From assembly GCA_023383815.1 (NCBI GenBank), contig JAHDYG010000012.1, positions 1 through 64,000 of the forward strand: 64,000 bases of DNA, read 5' to 3'. Position 1 is the first letter of the stretch, and each line of letters starts with the position of its first letter. This document shows, piece after piece, positions 40,349 through 49,162 of the stretch. Below the pieces are notes generated by a model. That model did not search any database. It saw only the letters and a program-made list of their open reading frames with translations, and had not been told where the DNA came from. A program made the translations under genes and the position numbers. The DNA comes from Rhodocyclaceae bacterium (GTDB taxonomy: Bacteria > Pseudomonadota > Gammaproteobacteria > Burkholderiales > Rhodocyclaceae).

Positions 40349-40671
40349 AGTTGTGCAACGCAGCATTTCGGTGCAAGAAGCCTTTCAGAAACCGCAGCGG
40401 TCTTTGGCTGCGGTGTCCAGCCGAGGGACTGTCCAACACAGCCCCATCGTCCCGACCCCCTCCGAACTCCATTCGTTCTTCCGATCGAGTGGCATCGCGA
40501 TTCCCGGTTGGAGCCGATGAGCAACCCGCTCGGGCGCACGCGCCTGAACCGGTTGCCCCAAGCCCATCAGCGTGTTTCCGCAGGGAAGCGCGGCGATGCC
40601 ATTCCCGCCCTTTCGGGCGGACTGACTCCGGTCGCCTCCGTGGGGAGCGGCCGGAACCATCAAGGAAGAAA
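40349..40671 (+). promoter_or_regulatory. Long structured leader of the DEAD-box helicase gene
   Basis: The 414 bp between hupB and the helicase ATG hold the hupB terminator and then about 320 bases with no convincing gene. Hairpins seen are ACCGCAGC / GCTGCGGT (40391-40414) and CCGCCC-TTTC-GGGCGG (40605-40620). AAGGAAG precedes the ATG. Long leaders on RNA-helicase and cold-shock genes often control mRNA decay or translation, so this is a candidate cis-acting RNA. Short open frames within it have no family features. Confidence 0.45.
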
Positions 40672-42021
40672 ATGACTTTCAAGGAACTTGGTCTCGACGA
40701 GGCCCTGCTGCAGGCGATCGAGTCGTCCGGCTATCCGAATCCGACGCCGGTCCAGGCACGGGCCATTCCTGCTGCACTGGCCGGCGGAGATCTTCTCGTG
40801 TCCTCGCACACAGGCAGCGGCAAGACCGCTGCCTTTGCATTGCCCTGCCTGCATCGCCTGGGGCAGAACAAGCCGGCTCATGGCGCAGGACCCCGCGTGC
40901 TGGTGCTGGCGCCGACGCGCGAACTGGCTCAGCAGGTGGAAAAGGCCTTCAAGACCTACGCGCGTCACTTGCGCGGACTGAACACCGCCTGTCTGGTCGG
41001 CGGAGCCCCCTTCTTCGCACAGGCCAAGCAGCTTGCACGTCCGGTGGACGTCGTGGTCGCAACGCCGGGGCGCCTCATCGATCATCTGCAGCGTCGCAAG
41101 CTCAGGCTTTCCGAGGTCCAGACGCTCGTGCTCGACGAGGCCGATCGGATGCTCGACATGGGGTTTGCCGAAGACATTGAAACCATCGTCGCCGCAACGC
41201 CCGCCGCGCGCCAGACCCTGCTGTTCTCGGCGACGCTCGACGGCGTGGTCGGAAGGCTCGCCCAGAAGCTGACGCGCGATCCGCAGCGGATCGAGATCGT
41301 CGCCAGCCAGACAAAAACCGGAACCATCGAGCAGCGTCTCCTGATGGCCGACAGCCTCGGGCACAAGACGCGCCTGCTCGAAGCCGTGCTGTCGGGCGAT
41401 GGGCTGCAACAGGCGGTGGTCTTTACGGCGACCAAGCGCAGTGCCGAAGAACTCTCCCTCGGATTGCAGGAGAAGGGGTTTGCTGCAGCCGCCTTGCATG
41501 GGGACATGCACCAGACGGCTCGCAACCGTACACTCGACAAGCTGCGTGCGGGACGGATCGGAATCCTCGTTGCAACCGACGTTGCTGCGCGGGGCATCGA
41601 CGTGGCCGGTATCAGCCACGTGATCAATTTCGACCCGCCACGTGCGGCCGAAGACTACGTTCACCGGATCGGACGGACGGGTCGTGCGGGCCGTGACGGC
41701 ATCGCGATCACCTTTTCCGGTCCTCGCGAGATGGGCATCATTCGCGCCATCGAACGCTTCACGGGAAATCGCCTCGCGGTGCACGTGATCGAAGGGCTGG
41801 AGCCGTCGGCGCGGCCTGCCGCCCCGCGCGGAAGGCCCGGCTACGGAGATCGTTCAGGCTCTGGCGGGCGCCCGGCGCAGGATGCCAGACCGGGTTCAGG
41901 CAAGGGCTGGACGGGGGGCGCAGGACGCGGTAACGGACGCTTCGGCGGCGAAGGCGGACGCCCTTCCTCAGGGCGGTCCGATTCCGCTTCGCGCAGGACG
42001 CGGCCGGATAACCGCTGGTAG
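40672..42021 (+). CDS. DEAD-box ATP-dependent RNA helicase (RhlE type)
   Basis: RNA helicase of 449 residues with all core motifs: Q-motif GYPNPTPVQARAIP, SHTGSGKTAAF (I), PTRELAQQ (Ia), TPGRL, VLDEADRMLDMGF (II, near 155), FSATLD (III), TDVAARGIDV (V) and HRIGRTGRAGRDG (VI). The C-terminal tail of about 75 residues is rich in Gly, Arg and Ser (RGRPGYGDRSGSGGRP), typical of RNA-binding RhlE-like tails. It likely acts in ribosome assembly or mRNA turnover. Confidence 0.93.
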   Translation: MTFKELGLDEALLQAIESSGYPNPTPVQARAIPAALAGGDLLVSSHTGSGKTAAFALPCLHRLGQNKPAHGAGPRVLVLAPTRELAQQVEKAFKTYARHLRGLNTACLVGGAPFFAQAKQLARPVDVVVATPGRLIDHLQRRKLRLSEVQTLVLDEADRMLDMGFAEDIETIVAATPAARQTLLFSATLDGVVGRLAQKLTRDPQRIEIVASQTKTGTIEQRLLMADSLGHKTRLLEAVLSGDGLQQAVVFTATKRSAEELSLGLQEKGFAAAALHGDMHQTARNRTLDKLRAGRIGILVATDVAARGIDVAGISHVINFDPPRAAEDYVHRIGRTGRAGRDGIAITFSGPREMGIIRAIERFTGNRLAVHVIEGLEPSARPAAPRGRPGYGDRSGSGGRPAQDARPGSGKGWTGGAGRGNGRFGGEGGRPSSGRSDSASRRTRPDNRW

Positions 42022-42069
42022 AGAGGCTTGACGCTGCGGGCATCGCTCCCGCGGCAAGGCTGAATGAGT

Positions 42070-42097
42070 CGAGGCCCGTCCGTGAGGATGGGCCTCG
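42070..42097. terminator. Stem-loop between convergent helicase and nusB genes
   Basis: CGAGGCCCGTCC-GTGA-GGATGGGCCTCG gives a 12-bp stem (one G-U pair) with a GTGA tetraloop, 48 bases after the helicase stop and 38 bases beyond the nusB stop. No T-run follows on either strand, so it may act as a bidirectional end with Rho or as an RNA 3'-end stabiliser. Confidence 0.5.
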
Positions 42098-42135
42098 GTG
42101 CGTTGGCCTGCTCGTTACGATTTCTTCACAAGCTC

Positions 42136-42588
42136 TCAGGGCTTGTCGGGAGTTCGCTGGCTTTCGATCTCAGTCTGGCGCAGATGGCCTGCGAGCTTGT
42201 CGAGCACGCCATTGACGAACCGGTGTCCGTCCGTGCCGCCATAGCCCTTGGCGAGCTCGATCGCCTCGTTGATGATGACGCGGTAGGGAATCTCTGGACT
42301 GCACTTCAGTTCGAACGCGCCGAGCAACAGGATCGCACGCTCGACGGGCGACAGCTCTTCTACGGTGCGATGGATGAAGGGCGCCAGATCGGCTTCTAGC
42401 TCGGCGGACCGCCCGATCGTGCCTCGCAGGAGCTGCGTGAACAGCTCCCCGTCGGCCTTTGCGAACTCCTCGGATTGCTGCAGGTGTTCGACGATGCCGG
42501 GGACACTGTTGCCAGACAGCAGCCACTGGTAGACGCCCTGGAGGGCAAGTTCCCGCGCCCGACGGCGCGCGGCACGCCCGCTGCTCAC
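42136..42588 (-). CDS. nusB: Transcription antitermination protein NusB
   Basis: A 150-residue rRNA antitermination and ribosome-maturation factor. It has [20 protein letters not shown] at the N-terminus, [24 protein letters not shown], and the NusB signature [36 protein letters not shown] 42588 overlaps the ribH stop (GTGA). The ribH-nusB pairing is a common bacterial arrangement. Confidence 0.94.
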   Translation of the reverse strand: MSSGRAARRRARELALQGVYQWLLSGNSVPGIVEHLQQSEEFAKADGELFTQLLRGTIGRSAELEADLAPFIHRTVEELSPVERAILLLGAFELKCSPEIPYRVIINEAIELAKGYGGTDGHRFVNGVLDKLAGHLRQTEIESQRTPDKP

Positions 42589-43055
42589 TTGAACCTCTTC
42601 AGCAGGTTGGCCATCTCGACGGCGGCGCGTGCGCAGTCGGTTCCCTTTTCGTTCATGCGCGCAAGAGCCTGGTCGTCGTCCTCGGTCGTGAGTACACCGT
42701 TGGCGACCGGAACGCCGGTGTCCAGCGCAACGCGTGTGATGCCGCTGCCCATCTCGTTCGAGACCAGTTCGAAGTGGTAGGTCTCGCCCCGCACGACCGC
42801 ACCGAGTGCGACCAGCGCGTCGAACGCCCCGCTTCGGGCCATGGCTTGCAGCGTGAGCGGGATTTCGAGCGCCCCGGGGACGGTTGCGATCCGCATGCAT
42901 TCGGGCCGGACGCCAAGCCGCAGGAGCTCTGCCGTACAGGCCGAAAGCAGTCCCTCGCAGATGTCCTGGTTGAAACGGCTCATGACGATGCCGACGCGTA
43001 CTGCGCTGCCGTCCAGATCGATGTCGATTTCGTTGATGTTCTCGTAGCGTGCCAT
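42585..43055 (-). CDS. ribH: 6,7-dimethyl-8-ribityllumazine synthase
   Basis: Penultimate riboflavin enzyme, joining 5-amino-6-ribitylaminouracil and dihydroxybutanone phosphate. The 156-residue product shows [49 protein letters not shown] and [14 protein letters not shown]. It lies 60 bp after ribBX and overlaps nusB. Confidence 0.95.
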   Translation of the reverse strand: MARYENINEIDIDLDGSAVRVGIVMSRFNQDICEGLLSACTAELLRLGVRPECMRIATVPGALEIPLTLQAMARSGAFDALVALGAVVRGETYHFELVSNEMGSGITRVALDTGVPVANGVLTTEDDDQALARMNEKGTDCARAAVEMANLLKRFK

Positions 43056-43115
43056 GGGGTTCTGTCTTGGGTCGGAGGGAAGGGGCGCGGCCGGGGAAGG
43101 CGTCGGTCAGGGGTT

Positions 43116-44204
43116 TCAGTCCTGATCGAGGAAGCCGGTGATCTCCAGGCCGAAGCCGGTCATGCTTGGAATCTTGCGCGGGCTTGCGAGGATGCGCATC
43201 TTGCCGACCTTGAGGTCGCGCAGGATCTGCGCGCCGACCCCGAAGAGCCGTGCGTCCCACTTCGGGGCGAGACCGCGATCGCCGCGCAGGCTGGCGAGCA
43301 GCTCATGCCCGGTCTGCGGGCGGTAGAGCAGTACCATCACGCCTTGGTCGGCGGCCGCGAGACGGTTCAGCGCGTCGGGGACCGGAAAGCTGTGATGGCC
43401 GCTCGCAGGATCGAGAAAATCCACGATCGAGATCGGCTCATGCACCCGTACCAGGGTCTCGCGTTCGGGCCGGATCTCGCCGTGGGTGAGTGCGAAATGG
43501 ACGTCGCCCGAGGTCTTGTCCTCGAACGCGGCGAGCTGGAATGTGGTGCCGGCAATCCTGACGTCCTTCTCGGCGACGCGTTCGATGAGGCGGTCGTTGG
43601 CCGCACGATATTCGATCAGGTCGCGGATGGCGCCGATCTTGAGGCCGTGTTCGCGTGCGAACGGGACGAGATCGGGCAGCCGGGCCATCGTGCCGTCGTC
43701 CTTGAGAATCTCGCAGATGACCGCCGCCGGTTCCAGTCCGGCGAGCATCGCGAGATCGCATCCGGCCTCGGTGTGCCCGGCGCGGATCAGCACGCCGCCC
43801 TTCTGGGCCATCAACGGGAAGATATGTCCGGGTTGCACGATGTCGGTCGGGCGGGCATGACGGGCGACCGCTGCCTGTACCGTGCGGGCACGATCCTGCG
43901 CCGAGATGCCGGTCGTCACGCCTTCAGCCGCCTCGATCGAGGCGGTGAAGGCGGTCCCGTGCGGCGAACGGTTGTCCCGCACCATGAGCTGCAGTTCGAG
44001 CTGCCGGCAGCGCGCCTCGGTCAGCGTCAGGCAGATCAGGCCGCGGCCATGCCGCGCCATGAAGTTGATCGCCTCAGGCGTGACGTGCTCGGCCGCGAGA
44101 ACCAGATCGCCCTCGTTCTCGCGATCCTCCTCGTCGACCAGCACCACCATGCGGCCGGCGCGAATTTCGTCGATGATCTCGGTGATCGGTGCCAGTGCGG
44201 TCAT
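43116..44204 (-). CDS. ribB: 3,4-dihydroxy-2-butanone 4-phosphate synthase with degenerate GTP cyclohydrolase II-like domain
   Basis: A 362-residue RibBX-type protein. The N-terminal DHBP synthase domain is intact: MVVLVDEEDRENEGDLVLAAEHVT, MARHGRGLICL, DRARTVQAA, RAGHTEAGCDLAMLAG. The C-terminal half has the RibA fold (LPDLVPFAREHGLKIG onward) but lacks the zinc-binding cysteines of cyclohydrolase II. Where they would lie it reads VHEPISIVDFLDPASGHHSF. It should therefore supply only dihydroxybutanone phosphate, with a true RibA elsewhere. ATG 44204 overlaps the ribE stop. Confidence 0.92.
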   Translation of the reverse strand: MTALAPITEIIDEIRAGRMVVLVDEEDRENEGDLVLAAEHVTPEAINFMARHGRGLICLTLTEARCRQLELQLMVRDNRSPHGTAFTASIEAAEGVTTGISAQDRARTVQAAVARHARPTDIVQPGHIFPLMAQKGGVLIRAGHTEAGCDLAMLAGLEPAAVICEILKDDGTMARLPDLVPFAREHGLKIGAIRDLIEYRAANDRLIERVAEKDVRIAGTTFQLAAFEDKTSGDVHFALTHGEIRPERETLVRVHEPISIVDFLDPASGHHSFPVPDALNRLAAADQGVMVLLYRPQTGHELLASLRGDRGLAPKWDARLFGVGAQILRDLKVGKMRILASPRKIPSMTGFGLEITGFLDQD

Positions 44205-44806
44205 GTTCCGGTCTCCTCGCGCCATGCGAGCATGCGTTCGACGTAGCGCGCGATCAAGTCAATTTCCAGGTTCACCCGGCTGCCGGTCGCGAGGTGCTTC
44301 AGATTCGTCACTGCGACGGTGTGCGGGATCAGGTTGATCGAAAAATCCGCGTGTTCGACCCGGTTCACGGTGAGGCTCACGCCGTTCACCGTGATCGATC
44401 CCTTGCGCGCGATGTAGCCGGCGAGTGCGTCGGGTGCGCGGATCACGAGTTCATGGCTTTCGCCGACCGGTTCGAAGCGGATGACCTCGCCGACGCCATC
44501 GACGTGACCGGTCACGAGGTGGCCACCGAGCCGGTCCGCAAGGCGCAGCGCCTTTTCCAGGTTGACCTCGGAGCCTTGCTGATCGAGCCCGGCAGTGCAG
44601 TTGAGGGTCTCACGCGAAACGTCGAAGCGGGCGCAGCGGTCGTCGATGTCGACGACCGTCAGGCACACGCCGTTGTTGGCGATGCTGTCGCCGATCCGGA
44701 CGTCCGAGAGATCGAGGTCGGCGGTGTCTACGCTCAGGCGCACGCCATCCTGCAGGGGCGTGATTGCGGTAATGCGGCCGCATGCGGCAATGATTCCGGA
44801 GAACAT
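44201..44806 (-). CDS. ribE: Riboflavin synthase, alpha chain
   Basis: Dismutates two lumazines to riboflavin. The 201-residue product has two lumazine-binding repeats, the start MFSGIIAACGRI, the motif NNGVCLTVVDI with GGHLVTGHVDG, and NGVSLTVNRV. It is first in ribE-ribBX-ribH-nusB. The likely promoter starts only about 22 bases upstream, leaving no room for an FMN riboswitch. Confidence 0.94.
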   Translation of the reverse strand: MFSGIIAACGRITAITPLQDGVRLSVDTADLDLSDVRIGDSIANNGVCLTVVDIDDRCARFDVSRETLNCTAGLDQQGSEVNLEKALRLADRLGGHLVTGHVDGVGEVIRFEPVGESHELVIRAPDALAGYIARKGSITVNGVSLTVNRVEHADFSINLIPHTVAVTNLKHLATGSRVNLEIDLIARYVERMLAWREETGT

Positions 44807-44835
44807 GGGGGCTTTCGGGGAGACGGGAAGGCGCA

Positions 44836-44861
44836 ATTGTAGGCCAAAAGGCGGCCAAAAG
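44836..44861 (-). promoter_or_regulatory. Probable ribE operon promoter with 11-bp tandem repeat
   Basis: On the minus strand TACAAT (44841-44836) is preceded by two tandem copies of (G)GCYTTTTGGCC. The plus strand reads GGCCAAAAGGC-GGCCAAAAGCC from 44842. The repeat occupies the -35 region and could bind a regulator. Confidence 0.45.
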
Positions 44862-44939
44862 CCGAACCTGCGCAGGCGCTCGGCAAGGCTTAGGATCAGT
44901 GCGTGGGGGTGCAGCGTAGCCGTTGGTTTCAGCGCGCAG

Positions 44940-46721
44940 TCAGCGCAGGGCCTGGTCGAGAATGTCCGCGAACGGTCCGCTCGGCATGAAGCCGACGACC
45001 CGCAAGCCCTCACGCTCGCTTCCTTCGGAATCGAAGAAGATGATGCCGGGGGGTCCGAACAGATTGAAGCGCTTGAGCAGCGCTTTGTCTTCCTCGCTGT
45101 TGGCGGTCACGTCGGCCTTGAGGAGCAGCATGCGCTGCATGCGTGCCGCGACACCTGCGTCGGCGAAGGTGAAACGCTCCATTTCCTTGCACGACACGCA
45201 CCAGTCCGCGTAGAAATCGAGCATCACCGGACGCCCGGCACTTTTTACGCGCGCTTCCAGTTCCGCAACCGAGCGTACGCGCTCGAAACCCGGCTGTGTC
45301 GTCGGGACTGTGGATCCGGCCCGCAGGACGGCAAGCGGCTGCAGCGGGTCACGCGAGCCGGCGAGTGCGCCGACCAGCATCGCGGCGCCCGCGATCAGCA
45401 TCACCACGCCGGCGCCTTTCCAGAAACGCTGCCAGCCGCGGGCGTGCTGAGGAAGCGGATCGAGCGCATGCAGGAAGATCCCCGAAAACACCAGCAGTGC
45501 CGCCCATGTGAGCATGCTGACGAGCGCCGGCACCACGGGGCTGACAAGCCACACTGCGACGGCCAGCAACATCACGCCGAAGGCCTTCTTGACCCCTTCC
45601 ATCCACGGGCCGATCTTCGGAAGCAGTGCACGCGTGCCGACTCCGACCGCGATCAGCGGTGCGCCCATTCCGAGCGCCATCATGAAAAGGGCAAGGCCAC
45701 CCAGCACGGCATCGCCCGTCTGCGCGATGTACAGGAGCGCGCCGGCAAGCGGCGCCGCAACGCAAGGGCCGACGATCAGCGCCGAGAGCACGCCCATCAC
45801 TGCCACGCCCCCGAGGCTGCCGCCCTTCTGGTGACTTGCGGTCGACGACAGGCGGGTCTGCACGGCGCTGTGCATCTGCAGCTCATAGAACCCGAACATC
45901 GACAGCGACAGCACGACGAAGACGAGCGCAAATCCCCCCTGCACCCATGGGTTCTGCAGTGCCGCCGCGAGCAATGTGCCCGACAGTCCGGCCGCCACTC
46001 CGGCGACCGCATAGGTCAGCGCCATGCCCAGGACATAGACCGAGGACAGTACGAACGCCCGGGTGCGGGAAATACGGTGGCCGTGCCCGACGATGATTCC
46101 GGACAGGATCGGAATCATCGGGAACGTGCACGGGGTGAACGCCAGCAGCAGGCCAAAGCCGAAGAAGCTCGTCAGGATCAGCAACGGCCCGGCATCCTTC
46201 AGCAGGCGTGCGATGCGACCGCTCTCGTCGCCTCCGGAAGGTGGGGGCGTCACTGCGCCGCCGGTCGCGCTGGTGGTGCCGGCTGACTTGCCGAGCTCGA
46301 GTTCGACGGTATGCGTCATCGGCGGATAGCAGATGCCGCCGTCCCAGCAGCCCTGGCTGTGGGCGGTCAGGGTGAAGCGGGTCTGACTGCCGCCCGCTTC
46401 GACCGGAATGAGGATGTTGAGCGTCCCGCGGTGGATTTCCGTATCGCCGAAGAACTCATCCTTGTAGGGCTTGCCGGGAGGACGCTCGGCGGGTCCGAGT
46501 CGCACGTCCTCCGGTGTCGCGGTGAACCGCAGCTTGCTGTCGTAGAGATAGTAGTCCTTGCGGATCGTGTAGCTTGCTTCGATCGTGCCGGCGTCAAGCA
46601 TGCGCGCAGTGAAGCGGTAGGCCTTTTCCGGCTCGACGGGATCGGCCAGAGCGGGCAGCGCGACCATCAGCAGGGACAGCAGGCAGGTGATCAGGGTGAG
46701 CAGGAACAGGTGACGGCGCAT
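44940..46721 (-). CDS. dsbD: Thiol:disulfide interchange protein DsbD
   Basis: Inner-membrane electron conduit that keeps periplasmic thiol proteins reduced. The 593-residue product has a signal peptide, an N-terminal DsbD-alpha domain (AHSQGCWDGGICYPPM with paired Cys), an eight-helix core starting LLILTSFFGFGLLLAFTPCTFPMIPILSGIIVG, and a C-terminal thioredoxin domain with FYADWCVSCKEMERF. ATG 46721 leads into RRHLFLLTLITCLLSLL. It follows cutA by 22 bp and is probably co-transcribed with it, a common pairing. Confidence 0.95.
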   Translation of the reverse strand: MRRHLFLLTLITCLLSLLMVALPALADPVEPEKAYRFTARMLDAGTIEASYTIRKDYYLYDSKLRFTATPEDVRLGPAERPPGKPYKDEFFGDTEIHRGTLNILIPVEAGGSQTRFTLTAHSQGCWDGGICYPPMTHTVELELGKSAGTTSATGGAVTPPPSGGDESGRIARLLKDAGPLLILTSFFGFGLLLAFTPCTFPMIPILSGIIVGHGHRISRTRAFVLSSVYVLGMALTYAVAGVAAGLSGTLLAAALQNPWVQGGFALVFVVLSLSMFGFYELQMHSAVQTRLSSTASHQKGGSLGGVAVMGVLSALIVGPCVAAPLAGALLYIAQTGDAVLGGLALFMMALGMGAPLIAVGVGTRALLPKIGPWMEGVKKAFGVMLLAVAVWLVSPVVPALVSMLTWAALLVFSGIFLHALDPLPQHARGWQRFWKGAGVVMLIAGAAMLVGALAGSRDPLQPLAVLRAGSTVPTTQPGFERVRSVAELEARVKSAGRPVMLDFYADWCVSCKEMERFTFADAGVAARMQRMLLLKADVTANSEEDKALLKRFNLFGPPGIIFFDSEGSEREGLRVVGFMPSGPFADILDQALR

Positions 46722-46743
46722 GGTTCGGGTCGGTTGCAAGCGA

Positions 46744-47088
46744 TCAGCTACAGGGGGCGTCGGGTGCGCCATCGGTACATTGTTCCGCGATCCATCCCAG
46801 GTACTCCGGCAGGCCGCGCTCGACAGGGACCGCGACGATTTCCGGAAGTTCGTAAGGGTGTGCTTTGCGGATTGCGCACTCCAGTTCGGTGTAGCGGCTG
46901 CGCGGGCACTTGATCAGCAATGGAACTTCCTGCGCCGATTCGACTTCGCCCTTCCAGCGATAGACCGAGCGGCACGGCGCGAGAATGTTCACGCAGGCCG
47001 CCAGTCTCCTGGCCACGAGTTCGCTCGCGAGCCGTTCGGCCGATTCCGGATCGGGCAGGTTGGTCAGTACGATGAGGGCTTCGCTCAT
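46744..47088 (-). CDS. cutA: Divalent-cation tolerance protein CutA
   Basis: Small trimeric protein of 114 residues. It shows ALIVLTNLPDPESAERLASELV, LAACVNILAPCRSVYRWKGEVESAQEVPLLIK and HPYELPEIVAVPV. Although linked to copper tolerance, its true role is not settled. The gene pair cutA-dsbD suggests envelope redox or metal stress. Confidence 0.94.
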   Translation of the reverse strand: MSEALIVLTNLPDPESAERLASELVARRLAACVNILAPCRSVYRWKGEVESAQEVPLLIKCPRSRYTELECAIRKAHPYELPEIVAVPVERGLPEYLGWIAEQCTDGAPDAPCS

Positions 47089-47163
47089 GGGGTGCCTTGA
47101 TGTCTGTCAACGGGGTCCGAGGGAATGAGACGGCGCCTCGTGGACAGGGTGCTCGGGCCTCAA

Positions 47164-47193
47164 TTGTCGGTGGCATGCCTGAGCGGGTATTAT
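47164..47193 (+). promoter_or_regulatory. Probable metY promoter
   Basis: TTGTCG (47164-47169), 18 bases and TATTAT (47188-47193) lie about 50 bases before the metY ATG. The resulting leader of about 43 nt has no space for a SAM riboswitch. Confidence 0.5.
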
Positions 47194-47242
47194 CCATGAC
47201 AATCCAACAGCGGCGGTCTTGAACGGGCCGCCCAGATCCGCG

Positions 47243-48532
47243 ATGCCAGACCACCGTTTCGGGATCGAATCCTTGTGCCTGCATGCCGGTCAGCAGCCGG
47301 ATCCGGTGACGGGCGCGCGCGCGGTGCCGATCTACCAGACCACCTCCTTCGTCTTCGATTCGCCGGAGCACGCGGCATCGCTCTTCAATCTGCAGACCTT
47401 CGGCAACGTCTATTCGCGGATCTCCAATCCAACCGTGGCGGTATTCGAGGAGCGCATGGCTGCGCTCGAAGGCGGCCGTGCGGCACTGGCGACGGCGAGT
47501 GGTCTCGCGGCGCAGATGACGGCCTTCCTGACGCTGTGCGAAGCCGGCGATGAAATCGTGGCTGCGCGCACCTTGTACGGCGGCAGCTTCTCGCAACTGG
47601 ATGTCAGCCTCCGCCGGCTCGGCATCCGCACGGTGTTTGTCGATGTACGCGATCCGGCGAGCGTGCGCGCCGCGATCAACGAACGCACGCGCGCGGTCTA
47701 TGGCGAGATCATCGGCAATCCGGGTCTCAACGTGATGGATCTGGAAGCAATCGGCGAGATCTGTCGCGATGCCGGGGTGCCACTGATCATCGATAACACG
47801 CTTGCCTCACCGTATCTGTGCCGGCCCCTGGAACGGGGGGCGGACATCGTCGTGCATTCGGCAACCAAGTACATCGGTGGTCACGGTACGACGATGGGGG
47901 GCGTCATTGTCGAGTCCGGGCGATTCCCGTGGGACAACGGACGCTTCCCGCAGATGGTCGAGCCGTCCGAGGGCTACCATGGCGTGCGCTTCCATGAAAC
48001 CTTCGGCGATTTCGGCTTCACGATGAAGGCGCGCATGGAAACCCTGCGCACGCTCGGTCCGGCATTGTCGCCGTTCAACGCCTTCCTGTTGTTGCAGGGG
48101 CTGGAAACCTTGCCGATCCGGATGGAGCGGCACGTGGCGAATGCGCAGGCGGTGGCGGATTTTCTGTCGGGTCACCCGCAGGTCAGCTGGGTGAACTACC
48201 CCGGACTGCCCGAAAGCAGCGAATTCATGCTGGCGCAACGCTATCTGCCGAAGGGGGCGGGTGGGATCCTGTCGTTCGGGATCCGTGGTGGCCAGCCCGC
48301 GGGCGAGCGGTTCATCGAATCGCTGCAGATGATCAGCCATCTGGCGAACGTCGGCGATGCCCGCTCGCTGGTGATCCACCCGGCCTCGACCACGCACCGC
48401 CAACTGTCCGCGGACGAGCAGATCGCCGCTGGCGTGCCGCCTGACATGATCCGGCTGTCGGTCGGGATCGAGACGATCGATGACATCGTCTGGGATCTCG
48501 AACAGGCGCTGGCGAGGCTGCAAGGGGGATAG
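47243..48532 (+). CDS. metY: O-acetylhomoserine sulfhydrylase / aminocarboxypropyltransferase
   Basis: PLP enzyme of the Cys/Met metabolism family, 429 residues, making homocysteine from O-acetylhomoserine and sulfide. It has SLCLHAGQQPDPVTGARAVPIYQTTSFVF, YSRISNPTVAVFEERMAALEGG and the PLP lysine in VVHSATKYIGGHGTTMGG. The long insert EPSEGYHGVRFHETFG is typical of MetY rather than MetB or MetZ. ATG 47243 gives the standard N-terminus; TTG 47219 is an alternative. Confidence 0.93.
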   Translation: MPDHRFGIESLCLHAGQQPDPVTGARAVPIYQTTSFVFDSPEHAASLFNLQTFGNVYSRISNPTVAVFEERMAALEGGRAALATASGLAAQMTAFLTLCEAGDEIVAARTLYGGSFSQLDVSLRRLGIRTVFVDVRDPASVRAAINERTRAVYGEIIGNPGLNVMDLEAIGEICRDAGVPLIIDNTLASPYLCRPLERGADIVVHSATKYIGGHGTTMGGVIVESGRFPWDNGRFPQMVEPSEGYHGVRFHETFGDFGFTMKARMETLRTLGPALSPFNAFLLLQGLETLPIRMERHVANAQAVADFLSGHPQVSWVNYPGLPESSEFMLAQRYLPKGAGGILSFGIRGGQPAGERFIESLQMISHLANVGDARSLVIHPASTTHRQLSADEQIAAGVPPDMIRLSVGIETIDDIVWDLEQALARLQGG

Positions 48533-48535
48533 CGC

Positions 48536-49162
48536 GTGCGCGGACTGCTCTGGCTCGTTGCGGTGCTCCTGTTCGTGTATGCAGCGTTCGAGCTGTTTCG
48601 CGGCTATCGTCTGCGTGCACGTCCGCAGATTGCCGAGGAGAACCCGCCGGATCGCACGGAGGATGCGACGCCAAGGCTGTTTGAGTCGAATGCCGACGAA
48701 CCGGCGCGGCGCGAGGCGGTCCGCAGGGTCTACGAGGCCGTCGTCGAAGAGGAAGGGAGTGGCACGGCCGATGCGTGGGTACAGGCGGAAGGCGGGCCTG
48801 ATCGGGTGATGGTCGAGGAACAGGCCGGACAGGCCTCCGGAGGCGGATCCGCTCCCTCCTTTCAATCTGAACTGGAAGTGCGCCAGCTGCGCCAGGAGAT
48901 CGCCAGGCTGGAAACGCAGGTTGCGGTGCAGCGCGAAGAGCTCGCGGCGCTGGGCGATGAGTTGCGGTTGGTGAAATCGCAGATGGAGGCAGCCGTGGTG
49001 CCGCGGACGATGTCGCCCGAATACAGTGAGGCGCTGGTCTTCGCGCGCAGGGGGCTCGATGCCGAGGGGATCGCCGAACGATGCGGCATCTCGAAGGCGG
49101 AGGCCGAGCTCGTCCATGCGCTGGCGCGCAGAGGGCCGGATGAGCGGGAGAGCGAGGTATGA
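48536..49162 (+). CDS. DUF2802 membrane-anchored protein
   Basis: A 208-residue protein with an N-terminal helix (LLWLVAVLLFVYAAFELF), an acidic linker, a coiled coil (EVRQLRQEIARLETQVAVQREELAALGDELR) and a C-terminal DUF2802 helix-turn-helix-like segment (YSEALVFARRGLDAEGIAERCGISKAEAELV). DUF2802 proteins often sit near flagellar genes; here fliW follows one gene later. GTG 48536 is 3 bases after the metY stop, and its end overlaps the SPOR gene. Function unknown. Confidence 0.85.
   Translation: MRGLLWLVAVLLFVYAAFELFRGYRLRARPQIAEENPPDRTEDATPRLFESNADEPARREAVRRVYEAVVEEEGSGTADAWVQAEGGPDRVMVEEQAGQASGGGSAPSFQSELEVRQLRQEIARLETQVAVQREELAALGDELRLVKSQMEAAVVPRTMSPEYSEALVFARRGLDAEGIAERCGISKAEAELVHALARRGPDERESEV

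Noticed and set aside
44807-44939. FMN riboswitch before ribE
   Set aside because: The gap is 133 bp with a candidate -10 about 30 bases from the start codon, and no conserved FMN-aptamer segments were seen.
47194-47242. SAM riboswitch before metY
   Set aside because: The leader from the likely promoter is only about 43 nt, too short for any known SAM riboswitch.
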